Source of the DNA: Aureococcus anophagefferens
Taxonomy: Eukaryota; Sar; Pelagophyceae; Pelagomonadales; Pelagomonadaceae
Direction: 5' to 3'
NCBI RefSeq assembly: GCF_000186865.1
Contig: NW_008705565.1
Location: 1,325,686 to 1,389,685 of the forward strand
DNA length: 64,000 nt
The translations under genes were made by a program, and so were the position numbers. Within the stretch, counting starts at the first letter, position 1. Each line of letters opens with the position of its first letter. Below, piece by piece: positions 17,554 through 27,500 of this stretch. The notes under the pieces were generated by a model that saw only the letters and a program-made list of their open reading frames with translations, was not told where the DNA came from and did no database searches.

Positions 17554-17853
17554 CGCCTTGACGGCGTAGATGAAGCCGATCTGCTGGCGCGTCTCGAGCG
17601 CGGCGATGGTGCCGGTTTCGGCGCGCGCGGCGATGGTGCCGCTCGCGTCGCGGGTCGGGCAGTGAGCGCGGCCTCGAGCGCGCGGGTTTGGCAGTTCGCG
17701 CGCGTCGACGACGGGCTTGGCGGCGGTCCTCTTGCGCGTCGACGACGAGCTCGGCGGCGGCGCTCTCGTGCCGGGCGGCGACCAAGCCGGCGCCGCTTGG
17801 CCGGCGCCGCGCCACCGCCACCGACGCCGTCCGCGCCATCCCAGGCGTCGATG
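17554..17853. other. 300-bp spacer, open in frame with the CHERP-like gene
   Basis: On the minus strand this stretch has no stop in frame with the downstream CHERP-like start and includes a duplicated GGCACCATCGCCGCG block. An ATG at 17839 is one base out of frame. The stretch could be a 5' UTR, part of a missed first exon, or both. No other gene is visible. Confidence 0.4.
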
Positions 17854-19527
17854 CTATCGGCAGCCCCCCGCGCGCTCGACGTCGTCCTCGGCGGGCAGGA
17901 CGCCGGCGTCGACGAGGAAGCAGTGGAGGAAGGGCGCGAGGTACAGGCTCGCCGCCGTCGTCCAGTGGCCCTTGTCCGTGACGGCGACCGTGCTCGTCCC
18001 CGGGATCCGCGCGCGACACCAACCGCCGTCGCAGAGCAGATCGAACACGGGAAAAAAGAGCGTGCCCTCGTCGCGCGCGAGCTCCTCGTAAAAAGCCTCG
18101 GCGGCGTCGAAGCCCGGGGGCCGCGCGTCCGCCCGGCTCGCGTCGCACCGTCCCTCGGTCTCCGGCGTCTTGCAGTTGAAGCCGTGGTCCGCGAGGTACG
18201 GCCCGTCGCCGAGGAGGAGGAGCGTCGCGCCCGCGTCTCGCACGGTCGCCTGCAGGTCCCGCAGGAACGCCGCGTCGTGGCCGCCGGCGAACTCGAACTT
18301 GTAGTGGGCCGTGATCGTCGCGACGACGTCGCCCGCGCGCGCGCGCTCGCGGATCGAGGCGAGCAGCTTCGCCGCGAAGTCGGCGCAGACGTCGGTCCGC
18401 GCCCACCAGAGGTCCGCCGGGTCGTTGTCCAGGTAGGCCTCGACGAAGCCCAAACTGTTGAGGCCGCAGCCGTAGCCGCAGGTCGCCTGGACGACGCCGA
18501 ACCGCGGCGCCGCCGCGGCCGTGACGCCCGCGACCCACGACGCCGCGTGCGAGTCGCCCAGGAGGAACAGCGCCCGGCCGTCGCCCGCCGGCCCGCGGCA
18601 GGGCGACAGGCAGGCGTCGAGGAGCGTCGCGTTGTCGGCGAAGCAGAGCGTGCCGCTCGGCGCGGAGCACGGGTTCACGAAGACGCCCGCGCCCAGGCTG
18701 AAAAAGTTCGCGGCCTCGAGCTCCGGGGTCGTCGCCGGGTCGACGTCGACGAAGCACGCGGGCCCGCCGGCCGTCGCGCCGGCGGGCACGTGGGTCTGGC
18801 CGCCGCAGGGTTCGCAGGCGCAGCGGCGCCGGGGGAAGCGGCTCCCGTCGAGCGTCTCGGCCCAGGTTGCCTCGCGCGCGCACGCGCAGCCCGACTCCTC
18901 GGCGCCGTAGAGCGGCGCGCAGCGGCAGTCGTCGCCGCACCAGGCCCGGTCCCGCGACGCCGGCGCGCCGCAGGCGTGGGGCGCCGCGGTCTCGCACGAC
19001 GACGTCGGCGCTTCCGAGGAAGAGGAGGACGAGCCCGCCGAGGAATCGTCGTCGTCGTCCTCCGCGACGACGGCGGCGGACGACGGCGCGGGCGTCGGGT
19101 CGCGCCGGTCCGGCTCCGCGTCGCGCGGCGGGCCGACGCTCACGTCCAAGCCGCCGGCGCTGCTCAGCCAGGGGCTGGTGAAGTCGTCGATGGCCGACGC
19201 GGCGTCGTCGTCGCCGCCGCCGCCGCCGCGCCGCCGCGCGTCGGTGACGACGATGCAGACGGCGATGACCACGCACAGCGAGACGAAGGACGTGGCGTAG
19301 ACGAGCCAGGTGTGCCACCGCGGCGGCTCCGGCTCCTCGCCCTTCTCCGGCTCCTCGCTCTCGACCGCCTCCTCCTTGGTCTCCTCCTTGGGCGCTTTCA
19401 GCGGCTCGGCGACCGCGGGCTGCTCCGGCTGCGCAAGAACGTCTTCTGCTTCTTCTGTTTCGTCCTCGTCGAGGTCCGATTCCTCCTCGTGCACCTCGAG
19501 GTGGAAGATGTCGGCGGGCTCGATCAT
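17854..19527 (-). CDS. Type II membrane protein with lumenal SGNH-hydrolase-like domain, 557 aa
   Basis: A cytosolic acidic N-terminus (EEESDLDEDETEEAEDVL) precedes one membrane helix at about residues 74-95 (WLVYATSFVSLCVVIAVCIV). After a Ser/Asp stalk and a cysteine-rich segment (CGDDCRCAPLYGAEESGCAC) comes an SGNH domain. Block I is LFLLGDSHAASW with the catalytic Ser, and the Asp-x-x-His block near the C-terminus is DKGHWTTAASLY. The GDSHA and D-x-x-H pair resembles the SGNH domains attached to membrane acyltransferases, which act on polysaccharide acyl groups. A Golgi polysaccharide O-acyl transferase or esterase is a reasonable guess. The start is the first ATG (19527); upstream codons in frame are not ATG. 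Confidence 0.75.
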   Translation of the reverse strand: MIEPADIFHLEVHEEESDLDEDETEEAEDVLAQPEQPAVAEPLKAPKEETKEEAVESEEPEKGEEPEPPRWHTWLVYATSFVSLCVVIAVCIVVTDARRRGGGGGDDDAASAIDDFTSPWLSSAGGLDVSVGPPRDAEPDRRDPTPAPSSAAVVAEDDDDDSSAGSSSSSSEAPTSSCETAAPHACGAPASRDRAWCGDDCRCAPLYGAEESGCACAREATWAETLDGSRFPRRRCACEPCGGQTHVPAGATAGGPACFVDVDPATTPELEAANFFSLGAGVFVNPCSAPSGTLCFADNATLLDACLSPCRGPAGDGRALFLLGDSHAASWVAGVTAAAAPRFGVVQATCGYGCGLNSLGFVEAYLDNDPADLWWARTDVCADFAAKLLASIRERARAGDVVATITAHYKFEFAGGHDAAFLRDLQATVRDAGATLLLLGDGPYLADHGFNCKTPETEGRCDASRADARPPGFDAAEAFYEELARDEGTLFFPVFDLLCDGGWCRARIPGTSTVAVTDKGHWTTAASLYLAPFLHCFLVDAGVLPAEDDVERAGGCR

Positions 19528-19612
19528 GATTTTTGGCTGCCCATGCCCATCATGCGGGTTCGACCCTGATGTCAACAAGAGCTTGCTGGAGGATCAGCAC
19601 TACCACAATCGT
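19528..19612. promoter_or_regulatory. 85-bp bidirectional spacer between two divergent starts
   Basis: Only 85 bp separate the ATG of the SGNH membrane protein (minus strand) from the ATG of the lipase (plus strand). Any core promoters and 5' UTRs must fit or overlap here. No TATA box is apparent. Promoter function is inferred from position only. Confidence 0.4.
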
Positions 19613-21481
19613 ATGGAGCAATCGCACGCCGAGAGCGCTGCTGCTCCAGCAGCACCGCCACCAACACCGGACGACGCGCCCACGGACGACGACGACGACT
19701 CACACTCGCCCCAGCGCGCGCCGAGCGCTTTGGCCTTCGTCGTCGTCGAGCGCCAGCGCCACCTGCCGTTCCTGGGCTGGCGCCACCCGATGGGCCTCTA
19801 CGACCCCCACGGCTTCGAGGACGAGGCGGGCCACGGCGCGAACGCGCCGGCGCAGACGGGCTGGGAGGTCGAGGTCACGGCGGAGACGGACCGCGACGGC
19901 TGGCGCTACGGCACGCACTTCGAGCGCCTCGGCGTGCCGCGGCGCGGCGGCCGCGCGGCGAAGCGGAGCACGGACGCGTGCCGCGCGCGGCGCTGGACCT
20001 ACGGCCTGGACGGCGACCCGCGCGGCGTGTTAACGGATCCGGGCGGCGACGCCGCCGAGGACGGCGACGCCGTCGGCCTCTTTCTCTTTTGGCAGATGTT
20101 GCGGTCGACGCTCGGCCGCCGGCCGCTCCGCGACGTGCCCATGGACCCGAGCGCCCTCTACCGCGTGCGCAAGCGCCACGCGGCCTACTACCGGGCCTGG
20201 GTCGGCGAACGGCTCCCGCGCGGGCCCGCGGCGGGCGCGGACCTCGTGGACTTGGCGCACGCGTTCGTCTACGTCCGCGCGTCCTACGGCTTCGCGATGG
20301 CCGAGGGCCACATGGACGGCGTGCGCGTCGGCGCGGCCATGTTCACCGTGCGCAAGGTCCACTTCGACGTCACGGAGGACGTCGACGACGCGTCGAACAC
20401 GAAATGCCTGCGGGAGCTCGCGGCGCTGGACGAAGCGTCGCTCGTCCACGCGCGCTGGAGCAACCTCACGTACCGCCCCTCCTTCTTCGTCGCCGCGGAC
20501 CACGATCGCAGGTGGGTCGTCCTGGCCATTCGCGGCACGCTGGCGATGCGCGACGTGCTGACGGACGTGACCGCGAGCCAGGTCGCGTTCTGCGGAGGGC
20601 ACGCGCATCTGGGCTTCGTGAAATGCGCGGCCTTCGTCGAGCGCGAGGCCGCGGCCCACCTCGAGGCCGCGCGGCAGCGATGGCCCGCCTACGACCTCGT
20701 GCTCTGCGGCCACAGCATGGCGGGGTCCATCGCGGCGATCCTGGCGCTGTCGTACCGGCGGTCGCCGGGGCGGTGGCCGCGGTTCCCGAAACCGCCGCGC
20801 GTCTTCTGCATGGGCGGCGCGGGGTCCCTGAGCGCGGACCTCGCCGACGAGGCGCGCGGCTTCTGCCTCGGGGCGATCCACGGCAAGGACCCCGTCGCGC
20901 GGCTCTCCGTCGTCAACATCGAGGCGCTCCTCGACGAGCTCGTGGACCAGGGCCTCGGCCGCAAGCTCGGCACGCTCCTCTTCGGCGAGACCGCCTTCGA
21001 GGCGCGGTCGCCGACGACGCGCCTCAAGCACGCGGAGGACGACGCGCCGCCCGCCGACGCGGCCGACGCGCCGGCGTCAAACGTCGAGCCCGAGTTCGAG
21101 GTCGAGCCGGACCCGGACGCGGGCGATGCGAGCCCGCTCGACGCGGCGCTCGACGAGGGCGAGAGCCAGATCCGCGTGCCCCTCTTCACGCCGGGCCGCG
21201 TCGTCCACGTCGACTGGGACTCCTTCGACGGGAAGAAGGGCGCGGACGCGCCGTTCTGCTTCGAGGGCGCGCCGCCGGACTACGACAAGCTCCTCCTCTC
21301 CTACACGCTCTTCGGCTACCACATCCCCAAGGGCTACTGCGAGCTCCTCTTCGAGCTCGCCGGCGCCTACGGCGACGACGGCGACGACGGCGGCGACGGG
21401 GCCGCGACGCGCCGCGCGCTCCGGGACCGCGTCGCCGCCGCGAAATGGGCACGGCCCGTTTTTAAGGGGCGCTTATTCTGA
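19613..21481 (+). CDS. Class 3 lipase with N-terminal dysferlin-type domain, 622 aa
   Basis: Residues about 35-110 match the DysF domain found in dysferlins and peroxins: VVVERQRHLPFLGWRHPMGL, GWEVEVTAE, and DRDGWRYGTHF. The lipase part begins near residue 210 and follows the sn-1 diacylglycerol lipase pattern: WVVLAIRGTLAMRDVLTD, HLGFVKCAAF, and the nucleophile elbow VLCGHSMAGSIAAI with Ser368. GKDPVAR carries the expected catalytic Asp. An acidic linker interrupts the C-terminal part, as in DAG lipases. It probably cleaves membrane glycerolipids. The ATG at 19613 is the first after the divergent spacer; the longer open frame upstream is antisense to the neighbouring gene. Confidence 0.86.
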   Translation: MEQSHAESAAAPAAPPPTPDDAPTDDDDDSHSPQRAPSALAFVVVERQRHLPFLGWRHPMGLYDPHGFEDEAGHGANAPAQTGWEVEVTAETDRDGWRYGTHFERLGVPRRGGRAAKRSTDACRARRWTYGLDGDPRGVLTDPGGDAAEDGDAVGLFLFWQMLRSTLGRRPLRDVPMDPSALYRVRKRHAAYYRAWVGERLPRGPAAGADLVDLAHAFVYVRASYGFAMAEGHMDGVRVGAAMFTVRKVHFDVTEDVDDASNTKCLRELAALDEASLVHARWSNLTYRPSFFVAADHDRRWVVLAIRGTLAMRDVLTDVTASQVAFCGGHAHLGFVKCAAFVEREAAAHLEAARQRWPAYDLVLCGHSMAGSIAAILALSYRRSPGRWPRFPKPPRVFCMGGAGSLSADLADEARGFCLGAIHGKDPVARLSVVNIEALLDELVDQGLGRKLGTLLFGETAFEARSPTTRLKHAEDDAPPADAADAPASNVEPEFEVEPDPDAGDASPLDAALDEGESQIRVPLFTPGRVVHVDWDSFDGKKGADAPFCFEGAPPDYDKLLLSYTLFGYHIPKGYCELLFELAGAYGDDGDDGGDGAATRRALRDRVAAAKWARPVFKGRLF

Positions 21482-21641
21482 TCCCATTTAGCGTGCTGGT
21501 GGCCCTACGTAGTGCCACTAGCGGTGGGCGCCTCGGTGGCGTGTCGCCGGTGTCTCGGTGTGCCGTGGGCCTGGCGACGCGACGTCCGCGAAGCGAGCGC
21601 GAGGTAGCCGGGTTCGGACTAACACATCCCGCCGGTAATAT
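21482..21641. other. 160-bp spacer between converging gene ends
   Basis: This stretch separates the lipase stop from the armadillo-protein stop. It contains no recognisable gene or hairpin and must hold both 3' UTRs. Confidence 0.5.
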
Positions 21642-24224
21642 CTACGGGGATGATTTACACAAGTTCGATAAAGCCCCGGCGGCCTGCTCCTTGGCGCCGT
21701 CGGTGCCGGTCCGGAGGAGGTCGATGAGCAGGTCCGCGGCGCCGGCCTTGACGATGTCGATCTTGTTGTCGTCGTTGTTCGCAGACAAGTTCCGCAAAGC
21801 CGCCGCGGCCTGCTCCTTGGCGCCGTCGGTGCCGGTCCGGAGGAGGTCGACGAGCGGATCCACGGCGCCGGCCTTGGCGATGGCGACCGTGTTCTCGGCG
21901 TTCCCAAGAGCCAAGTTGTCCAAAGCCCCCGCGGCGTCCTCCTTGGCGCCGTCGGTGCCGGTCCGGAGGAGGTCGACGAGCGGATCCACGGCGCCGGCCT
22001 TGGCGATGGCGACCTGGTTGTCGGCGTTCTCCCAAGCCAAGTTGCACAAAGCCCCCGCGGCCTCCTCCTTGGCGCCGTCGGTGCCGGTCCGGAGGAGGTC
22101 GACGAGCGGGTCCACGGCGCCGGCCTTGGCGATGTCGATCTTGTTGTCGGCGTTCGCAGCCAAGTTGCACAAAGCCCCCGCGGCCTGCTGCTTGGCGCCG
22201 TCGGTGCCGGTCCGGAGGAGGTCGACGAGCGGATCCACGGCGCCGGCCTTGGCGATGGCGACCTGGTTGTCGGCGTTCTCCCAAGCCAAGTTGCACAAAG
22301 CCCCCGCGGCCTGCTGCTTGGCGCCGTCGGCGCCGGTCCGCATGAGGGCGACGAGCGGGTCTACGGCGCCGGCCTTGGCGATGGCGACCTTGTTCTCGGC
22401 GTTCCCAAGAGCCAAGTTGTCCAAAGCCGCCGCGGCCTGCTCCTTGGCGCCGTCGGTGCCGGTCCGGAGGAGGTCGACGAGCGGATCCACGGCGCCGGCC
22501 TTGGCGATGGCGACCTGGTTGTCGGCGTTCTCCCAAGCCAAGTTGCACAAAGCCCCCGCGGCCTGCTGCTTGGCGCCGTCGGCGCCGGTCCGCATGAGGG
22601 CGACGAGCGGGTCTACGGCGCCGGCCTTGGCGATGGCGACCTTGTTCTCGGCGTTCCCAAGAGCCAAGTTGTCCAAAGCCGCCGCGGCCTGCTCCTTGGC
22701 GCCGTCGGTGCCGGTCCGGAGGAGGTCGACGAGCGGATCCACGGCGCCGGCCTTGGCGATGGCGACCTGGTTGTCGGCGTTCGCAGCCAAGTTCCGCAAA
22801 GCCCCCGCGGCGTCCTCCTTGGCGCCGTCGGCGCCGGTCCGGAGGAGGTCGACGAGCGGATCCACGGCGCCGGCCTTGGCGATGGCGACCGTGTTCTCGG
22901 CGTTCTGAGAAGCCAAGTTCCGCAAAGCCGCCGCGGCCTGCAACTTGATCCCGTCGGTGCCGGTCCGGAGGAGGCCGACGAGCGGGTCCGCGGCGCCGGC
23001 CTTGGCGATGGCGACCCTGCTCTCGGCGATTTCACGAGCCAATTCCCGCAAAGCCCCCGCGGCCTGCTCCTTGGCGCCGTCGGTGCCGCTCCGAAGGAGG
23101 TCGACGAGCGGATCCACGGCGCCGGCCTTGGCGATGGCGACCGTGTTCTCGGCGTTCTGAAAAGCCAAGCTCCACAAAGTCGCCGCGGCCCCCTCCTTGG
23201 CGCCGTCGGTGCCGGTCCGGAGGAGGTCGACGAGCGGGTCCACGGCGCCGGCCTTGGCGATGGCGACCTTGTTGTCGTCGTTCTCCCAAGCCAAAAAGTT
23301 CCGCAAAGCCCCCGCGGCGTGCTGCTTGGCGCCGTCGGTGCCGGTCCGGAGGAGGTCGACGAGCGGGTCCACGGCGCCGGCCTTGGCGATGTCGATCTTG
23401 TTGTCGGCGTTCGCAGCCAAGTTGCACAAAGCCCCCGCGGCCTGCTGCTTGGCGCCGTCGGCCCCGGTCCGGAGGAGGCCGACGAGCGGATCCACGGCGC
23501 CGGCCTTGGCGATGGCGACCTGGTTGTCGGCGTTCTGAAAAGCCAAGCTCCACAAAGTCCCCGCGGCCCGCTCCTTGGCGCCGTCGGTGCCGGCCCGGAG
23601 CAGGTCGACGAGAAGGCCGAAGTCGCCTCGAGACGCCGCCGCATCAGCCTCGGCGGCGGTCGGCGTCCCGTTGGCCGTCGACCCGGCGCTCGTCGCCGGC
23701 GCACGCACCTTGCCGAGGCCGTTCTCGCTCAACATCTGGCGGATTTCGCGGATTTCGTCGTGCGACTCTTCCGCCCGCTTCGCGTTCGCCGTCGCCAACG
23801 CCACTTGCAGGTGCTGCATGTAGCCGTCGATGTCGACTTCCGAAGAACGGCGTCCAGCATCGCTGCCGGCGGCCTTGAAGGCGCGCTCGAGAGAGCAGCG
23901 CAAATTGTCGAGAGACATCTTCACCGAGTCGTCCTCGACGGCCCGCGACGCCGCCACGCTCTGTAATATGGTGCTCAGAGCTTCGAGGTGATGCGAGAAG
24001 CGGAGCCGCTCGTCGCGATCCGGCCCGACGAGCTTAGCTTCCGCGGCCTTCCATGCCACATCGAGCGCCTTGTCTGCGACGGCGTGGCCCATGAACTCGG
24101 CGCCCATGCCCAGCACATTAGCCCGGAGGCGGTTGACGGCCTTGCCGCAGTGTTGCAGGATGCTCTTTCCCGTCACAGCCTTGACAACACCGTTCACCAA
24201 TCCCGCCCCCGCGAGGACCTCCAT
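21642..24224 (-). CDS. Armadillo-repeat protein, 860 aa, 16 near-identical repeats
   Basis: The first 170 residues are helical (KALDVAWKAAEAKLVGPDRD, HHLEALSTILQSVAASRA) and could be a helical-bundle interaction domain. From about residue 200 to the end there are 16 armadillo repeats of 41-42 residues. The consensus is NADNQVAIAKAGAVDPLVDL followed by LRTGTDGAKEQAAGALCNLA. Repeats alternate in small ways (VAI or IDI; TGADG or TGTDG) but are mostly identical at the DNA level. Armadillo solenoids bind proteins; the partner is unknown. The ATG at 24224 is the first in frame. The gene ends 160 bp from the converging lipase. Confidence 0.9.
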   Translation of the reverse strand: MEVLAGAGLVNGVVKAVTGKSILQHCGKAVNRLRANVLGMGAEFMGHAVADKALDVAWKAAEAKLVGPDRDERLRFSHHLEALSTILQSVAASRAVEDDSVKMSLDNLRCSLERAFKAAGSDAGRRSSEVDIDGYMQHLQVALATANAKRAEESHDEIREIRQMLSENGLGKVRAPATSAGSTANGTPTAAEADAAASRGDFGLLVDLLRAGTDGAKERAAGTLWSLAFQNADNQVAIAKAGAVDPLVGLLRTGADGAKQQAAGALCNLAANADNKIDIAKAGAVDPLVDLLRTGTDGAKQHAAGALRNFLAWENDDNKVAIAKAGAVDPLVDLLRTGTDGAKEGAAATLWSLAFQNAENTVAIAKAGAVDPLVDLLRSGTDGAKEQAAGALRELAREIAESRVAIAKAGAADPLVGLLRTGTDGIKLQAAAALRNLASQNAENTVAIAKAGAVDPLVDLLRTGADGAKEDAAGALRNLAANADNQVAIAKAGAVDPLVDLLRTGTDGAKEQAAAALDNLALGNAENKVAIAKAGAVDPLVALMRTGADGAKQQAAGALCNLAWENADNQVAIAKAGAVDPLVDLLRTGTDGAKEQAAAALDNLALGNAENKVAIAKAGAVDPLVALMRTGADGAKQQAAGALCNLAWENADNQVAIAKAGAVDPLVDLLRTGTDGAKQQAAGALCNLAANADNKIDIAKAGAVDPLVDLLRTGTDGAKEEAAGALCNLAWENADNQVAIAKAGAVDPLVDLLRTGTDGAKEDAAGALDNLALGNAENTVAIAKAGAVDPLVDLLRTGTDGAKEQAAAALRNLSANNDDNKIDIVKAGAADLLIDLLRTGTDGAKEQAAGALSNLCKSSP
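21655..23640 (-). repeat. Coding tandem array of about 126-bp armadillo units
   Basis: The DNA of the armadillo region is a tandem array with a 126-bp period (42 codons), some units being 123 bp. A two-unit block of 252 bp at 22261-22512 is repeated without visible change at 22513-22764, pointing to a recent duplication. The array is likely to vary in copy number between strains and is a place where assemblies may collapse. Confidence 0.88.
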
Positions 24225-24535
24225 TGCGCTTCAGGGCCACTGCTCGCGAGGCTCGCCGATGCTCGCGATGCTCGCGTGACCCCGGGCGGCGAATAGCCCC
24301 CGCCGGGACGACTTACGGCGGGTGCCGCGGAGCCCATCCACGCCTCCCTGATTATGTGAATTTCGCTGGGGCGGGGTGACCGCCGGGGTCGTCTCTCTAT
24401 CGAGCGCATTAGGCGACGCACCCCGCCTACGGCTGTACGCGTATATGGATGTGCGGCCACAAAGTGGACCGCGCGTCGCACTGTCTTGCTAACGAAAAGC
24501 ACTTTAGGGTTGCGCTCGCGCGTCGCCGAGGGGCA
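24225..24535. other. 311-bp spacer without a gene
   Basis: I see no coding sequence. Next to the armadillo start there is a short repeat (ATGCTCGCG twice). The middle contains GC-rich runs, and an isolated GTATATGG lies near 24440. It holds the armadillo gene promoter and the 3' flank of the first USP-like gene. Confidence 0.4.
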
Positions 24536-27500
24536 TCACGCGTCGAAGAAGAGGAGGTAGGGGCAGAGCGGCGCGCCGCCGTCGTTGCGGCACTTGGCCA
24601 CGACGCTCTCGAAGGAGCCGACGGGCGTGGCGTCGCGGCGGTCGTGCCACGTCCACGAGTCCGCGCGCTCGTCGCGGACGAGGGCCGTGTAGTGCGCGTC
24701 CCGGAAGACGACGACGGCGAAGAGGCCGAGGCGCTTCGCGCCGGGCTTGGGCGGGCGGAAGACGGCGGCGCCGTCGAGCGGCTTGTGCGCGAGGCGAAGC
24801 ACGCCCTCGACGTCGGCGGGCGCGGGCGTCGACGTGAACCACGCGACGGAGAGCGCGAGCGCTTTCGGAGTATCGTGGATGGACACGAGGACGTCGATGG
24901 AGCCCGGCGCCTTGCAGTGGTCGCAGGACTTGGCGCAGGCCGCGTGCGCGTCGCGGAACGCGGCCTCGAGGCTGTCGCCGCGCCGCGCGGCGTCCGCGAG
25001 CGTAAACGCCGTCGCCGCGCGCGCGAGGTCCTCGAAGTCGCGGGGCGTCGTCGTCGCCTTGGCCCGGCAGGCCGCACAGGGCGCGTCGCTGATCAGGCCC
25101 GACGCGCGGAACGCCCGCGCGGCCTCGGCCGCGCGCGTGCCCTTGCAGGCGAGGAGCGCCTCGAGCAGCGCCTCGAAGACCTCGGCGACGTCGAGGTGCG
25201 CGCCGCTGGTCGAGAGGTCGCCGCGGCCGCCCTCGACGGCGCCGAGCGCGACGCGCAGGCCGTCGATGGCCGCGTCGACGTCGCCGGCGTCGCCGGCGGA
25301 CAGCGCCGCGTCGAGCGCGTCGACGACGCGCAAGTGGTCCTGGCGCCGGTCTTTCGCGACGCCGACGAGGGCCCGCGGGTCGCGGAAGGCGCCGCGGAAG
25401 GTCGCGCAGCGGTGGAGCACGGCGACGATGGCGTCGAGGGAGCAGTTGCTCCGCCGCTCGACGTCGACGAGGCCCTCGGGCACCACAAAGTCGTCGTCGT
25501 CGTCGTAGGCGCCGTCGAAGGCCGGCGCCGCCGCGGCCGCGTCGGCCCGCCAGTCCCGGGCGGGGCGCGGGGCCTCGGGCGCCCACGGAGCCGCCGCGTC
25601 GAGGAGCGGCGGCAGGTCGGCCGGCGGCGGCCCGGGCGGGTCCTCCCGGAGCGGCGCCGCCAGGGGCTCGCCCGGCGCCGCGGCCCAGGCCGGGACCGGC
25701 GCCGGCGCCGCGGCGCGCGACGGCGTCAGGATCGGATCGAGACGCGGATCGAAGACGTCGTCGCGCGGCGCGGGCGGCCGCGGCGGCGACCGCGGCGCCG
25801 GCGCGCCGCGCGGCGCGCCCCAGGCCGAGGCCGGCGGCGCCGCGACGGGCGCCGGCGCCGGCGCGCCGCGCCGCGGCGGCGACCGCGGCGCCTCGCGCGG
25901 CCGCGCGTCCATGAGCTCCTGGCCCTTGCGCAGGAGCGTGCCCTTCTCGAGGCCCTTCTCGATGTAGCCGCTCAGGTCCGCGAGCTTCGAGAAGTCCGCC
26001 GACGCGAGGGCCAGCGCGCACAAAGCCTGCTTCTTCCGGTTGAGGTCTCGGAGCAAATGGTAGCAGTCCTTGGAAAGGCGGATCCCGTCGACGGCCGCGA
26101 CGAGGTCCACGTTGACGCGCCCGTTCCCGAGATCATCCCGCAGCAGGCGCCCCCCCTCCTTCTTTTTCAGCTCGGCGAGGACGAACGCGTTCCGGAGCAG
26201 GACGCCGAACATGACGCCCGGGTCCGCGAGGCGCTCCGCGGCGCGGCGCTGCTGAGCGAGGCTGAGCTTTTTGAGCACCTTGGCGACGTCGGACGTGAGA
26301 GCGAGCGCGTCGGCGACGCTCCGCAGCTCGGGCGTGAGAGCGTTAAGCTCGCTCGCGGACGCCGCGAGCAGATGCTTCTCTCGGACGGCCTTCTCGACGT
26401 AAGCGTTCCGGTCCTTGACCTCGCCGAGTTCGCCGGGCGCGGCCCGCAGGAAGCGCACGCAGGCGTCGGCGTCCCGGACCGCGTAGGCCTCGAGCGCCTT
26501 GCGGCATCGGCCGTCGACGCCCTGGGCGTCGACGAAGGCCTTGACGCGGCGCTGTAGCTCGGCCTTGGGCACGCGATCGAAGGCGGACGTCGCCGCGCGC
26601 GGAGCGGCGCGGGGCCGCGGCGCCGACGCGGGCGCCGCGCCCCGGGACATGGGCCCGCGGTTCGACGCCGCCGCCTGCCGCGCCGCCGCCTCGCGGCGGT
26701 CCTCGGCGTCGAGTTGCCGCGCGAGCGCCTCGGACTCGCCCTCGAGCCGCCGCTCCTCCGCCCGCAGGCGCTCGGCGGCCTCGGCCTCCGCGCGCGCGAG
26801 GCGCCGCTCGGCCTCCTCGCGCTCGAAGCTCGCGCGCCACTCCTCGTCGGGATCGACGGCGCGCTGCTCGTCGGGGTCGTCGACGCCCCGCGACTCCTCC
26901 GCAAAGGCCGCGAAGGCGCGCTCGTTCGCCTCGGTCTCGCGCGTCTCCTCGAGGACGTCGGCGACGCGCGCCGACCAGTCGCCGACGTCGCCGTCCGTCA
27001 CCTCGAGCGCCTCGAGCCGCTCGAGCAGCGCGCGCTGGATGGCCTCTGGCTCACCGAGGAGCTCGATGCACGCGCTGCCGTCGACGTCGTGCGTCTCGAC
27101 GAAGCGCTTCAGGGCCGGCAGGAGCCCGCCGGCGCCCGCCGGCGACGGCGGCGACGGCGGCGGCGGCGGCGACGGCACGCGCGGCGGCGGCGGCGGCGGC
27201 GGCGGGAGGACCTCGACGCGCTTCGCGGGGCCCTTGCCGCGCCGCGCCGCAGACACGTCGACCCAGTCCTCCGAGTCGGCGTCGTCCGCGGGCGCCAGCA
27301 ACGGGGGCTCCGCGGGACGCGCCACGGGCGACTGCGCCGTGGGCGTGTCGCACAGCGCCGACTTGAAAGAATCGTCCGAGTCCGAGTTCGCGTCGGCGCG
27401 GACGATTTCGCGCGCGGGACCGCTCGTCTCCGCGGCCTTCCTCGCCTCCTTGGCCTTGGCCTTCTTCTTCGCCTTCTTCTTCGCGTTCTTCTTGCTCGCG

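Noticed and set aside
21493..22908. A 471-codon plus-strand frame across the armadillo array
   Set aside because: It is the antisense of the repeats (APSVPVRRRSTSGSTAPALA repeated), with no independent fold; the minus strand has the clear armadillo consensus.
21655..23640. Regular repeats as a CRISPR array
   Set aside because: The repeat is coding, 126 bp long with no unique spacers, and the genome is eukaryotic.
24449..26557. A 702-codon plus-strand frame opposite USP-like copy A
   Set aside because: Arg/Gly/Val-rich antisense shadow; similar shadows occur opposite copies B and C at the same relative place.
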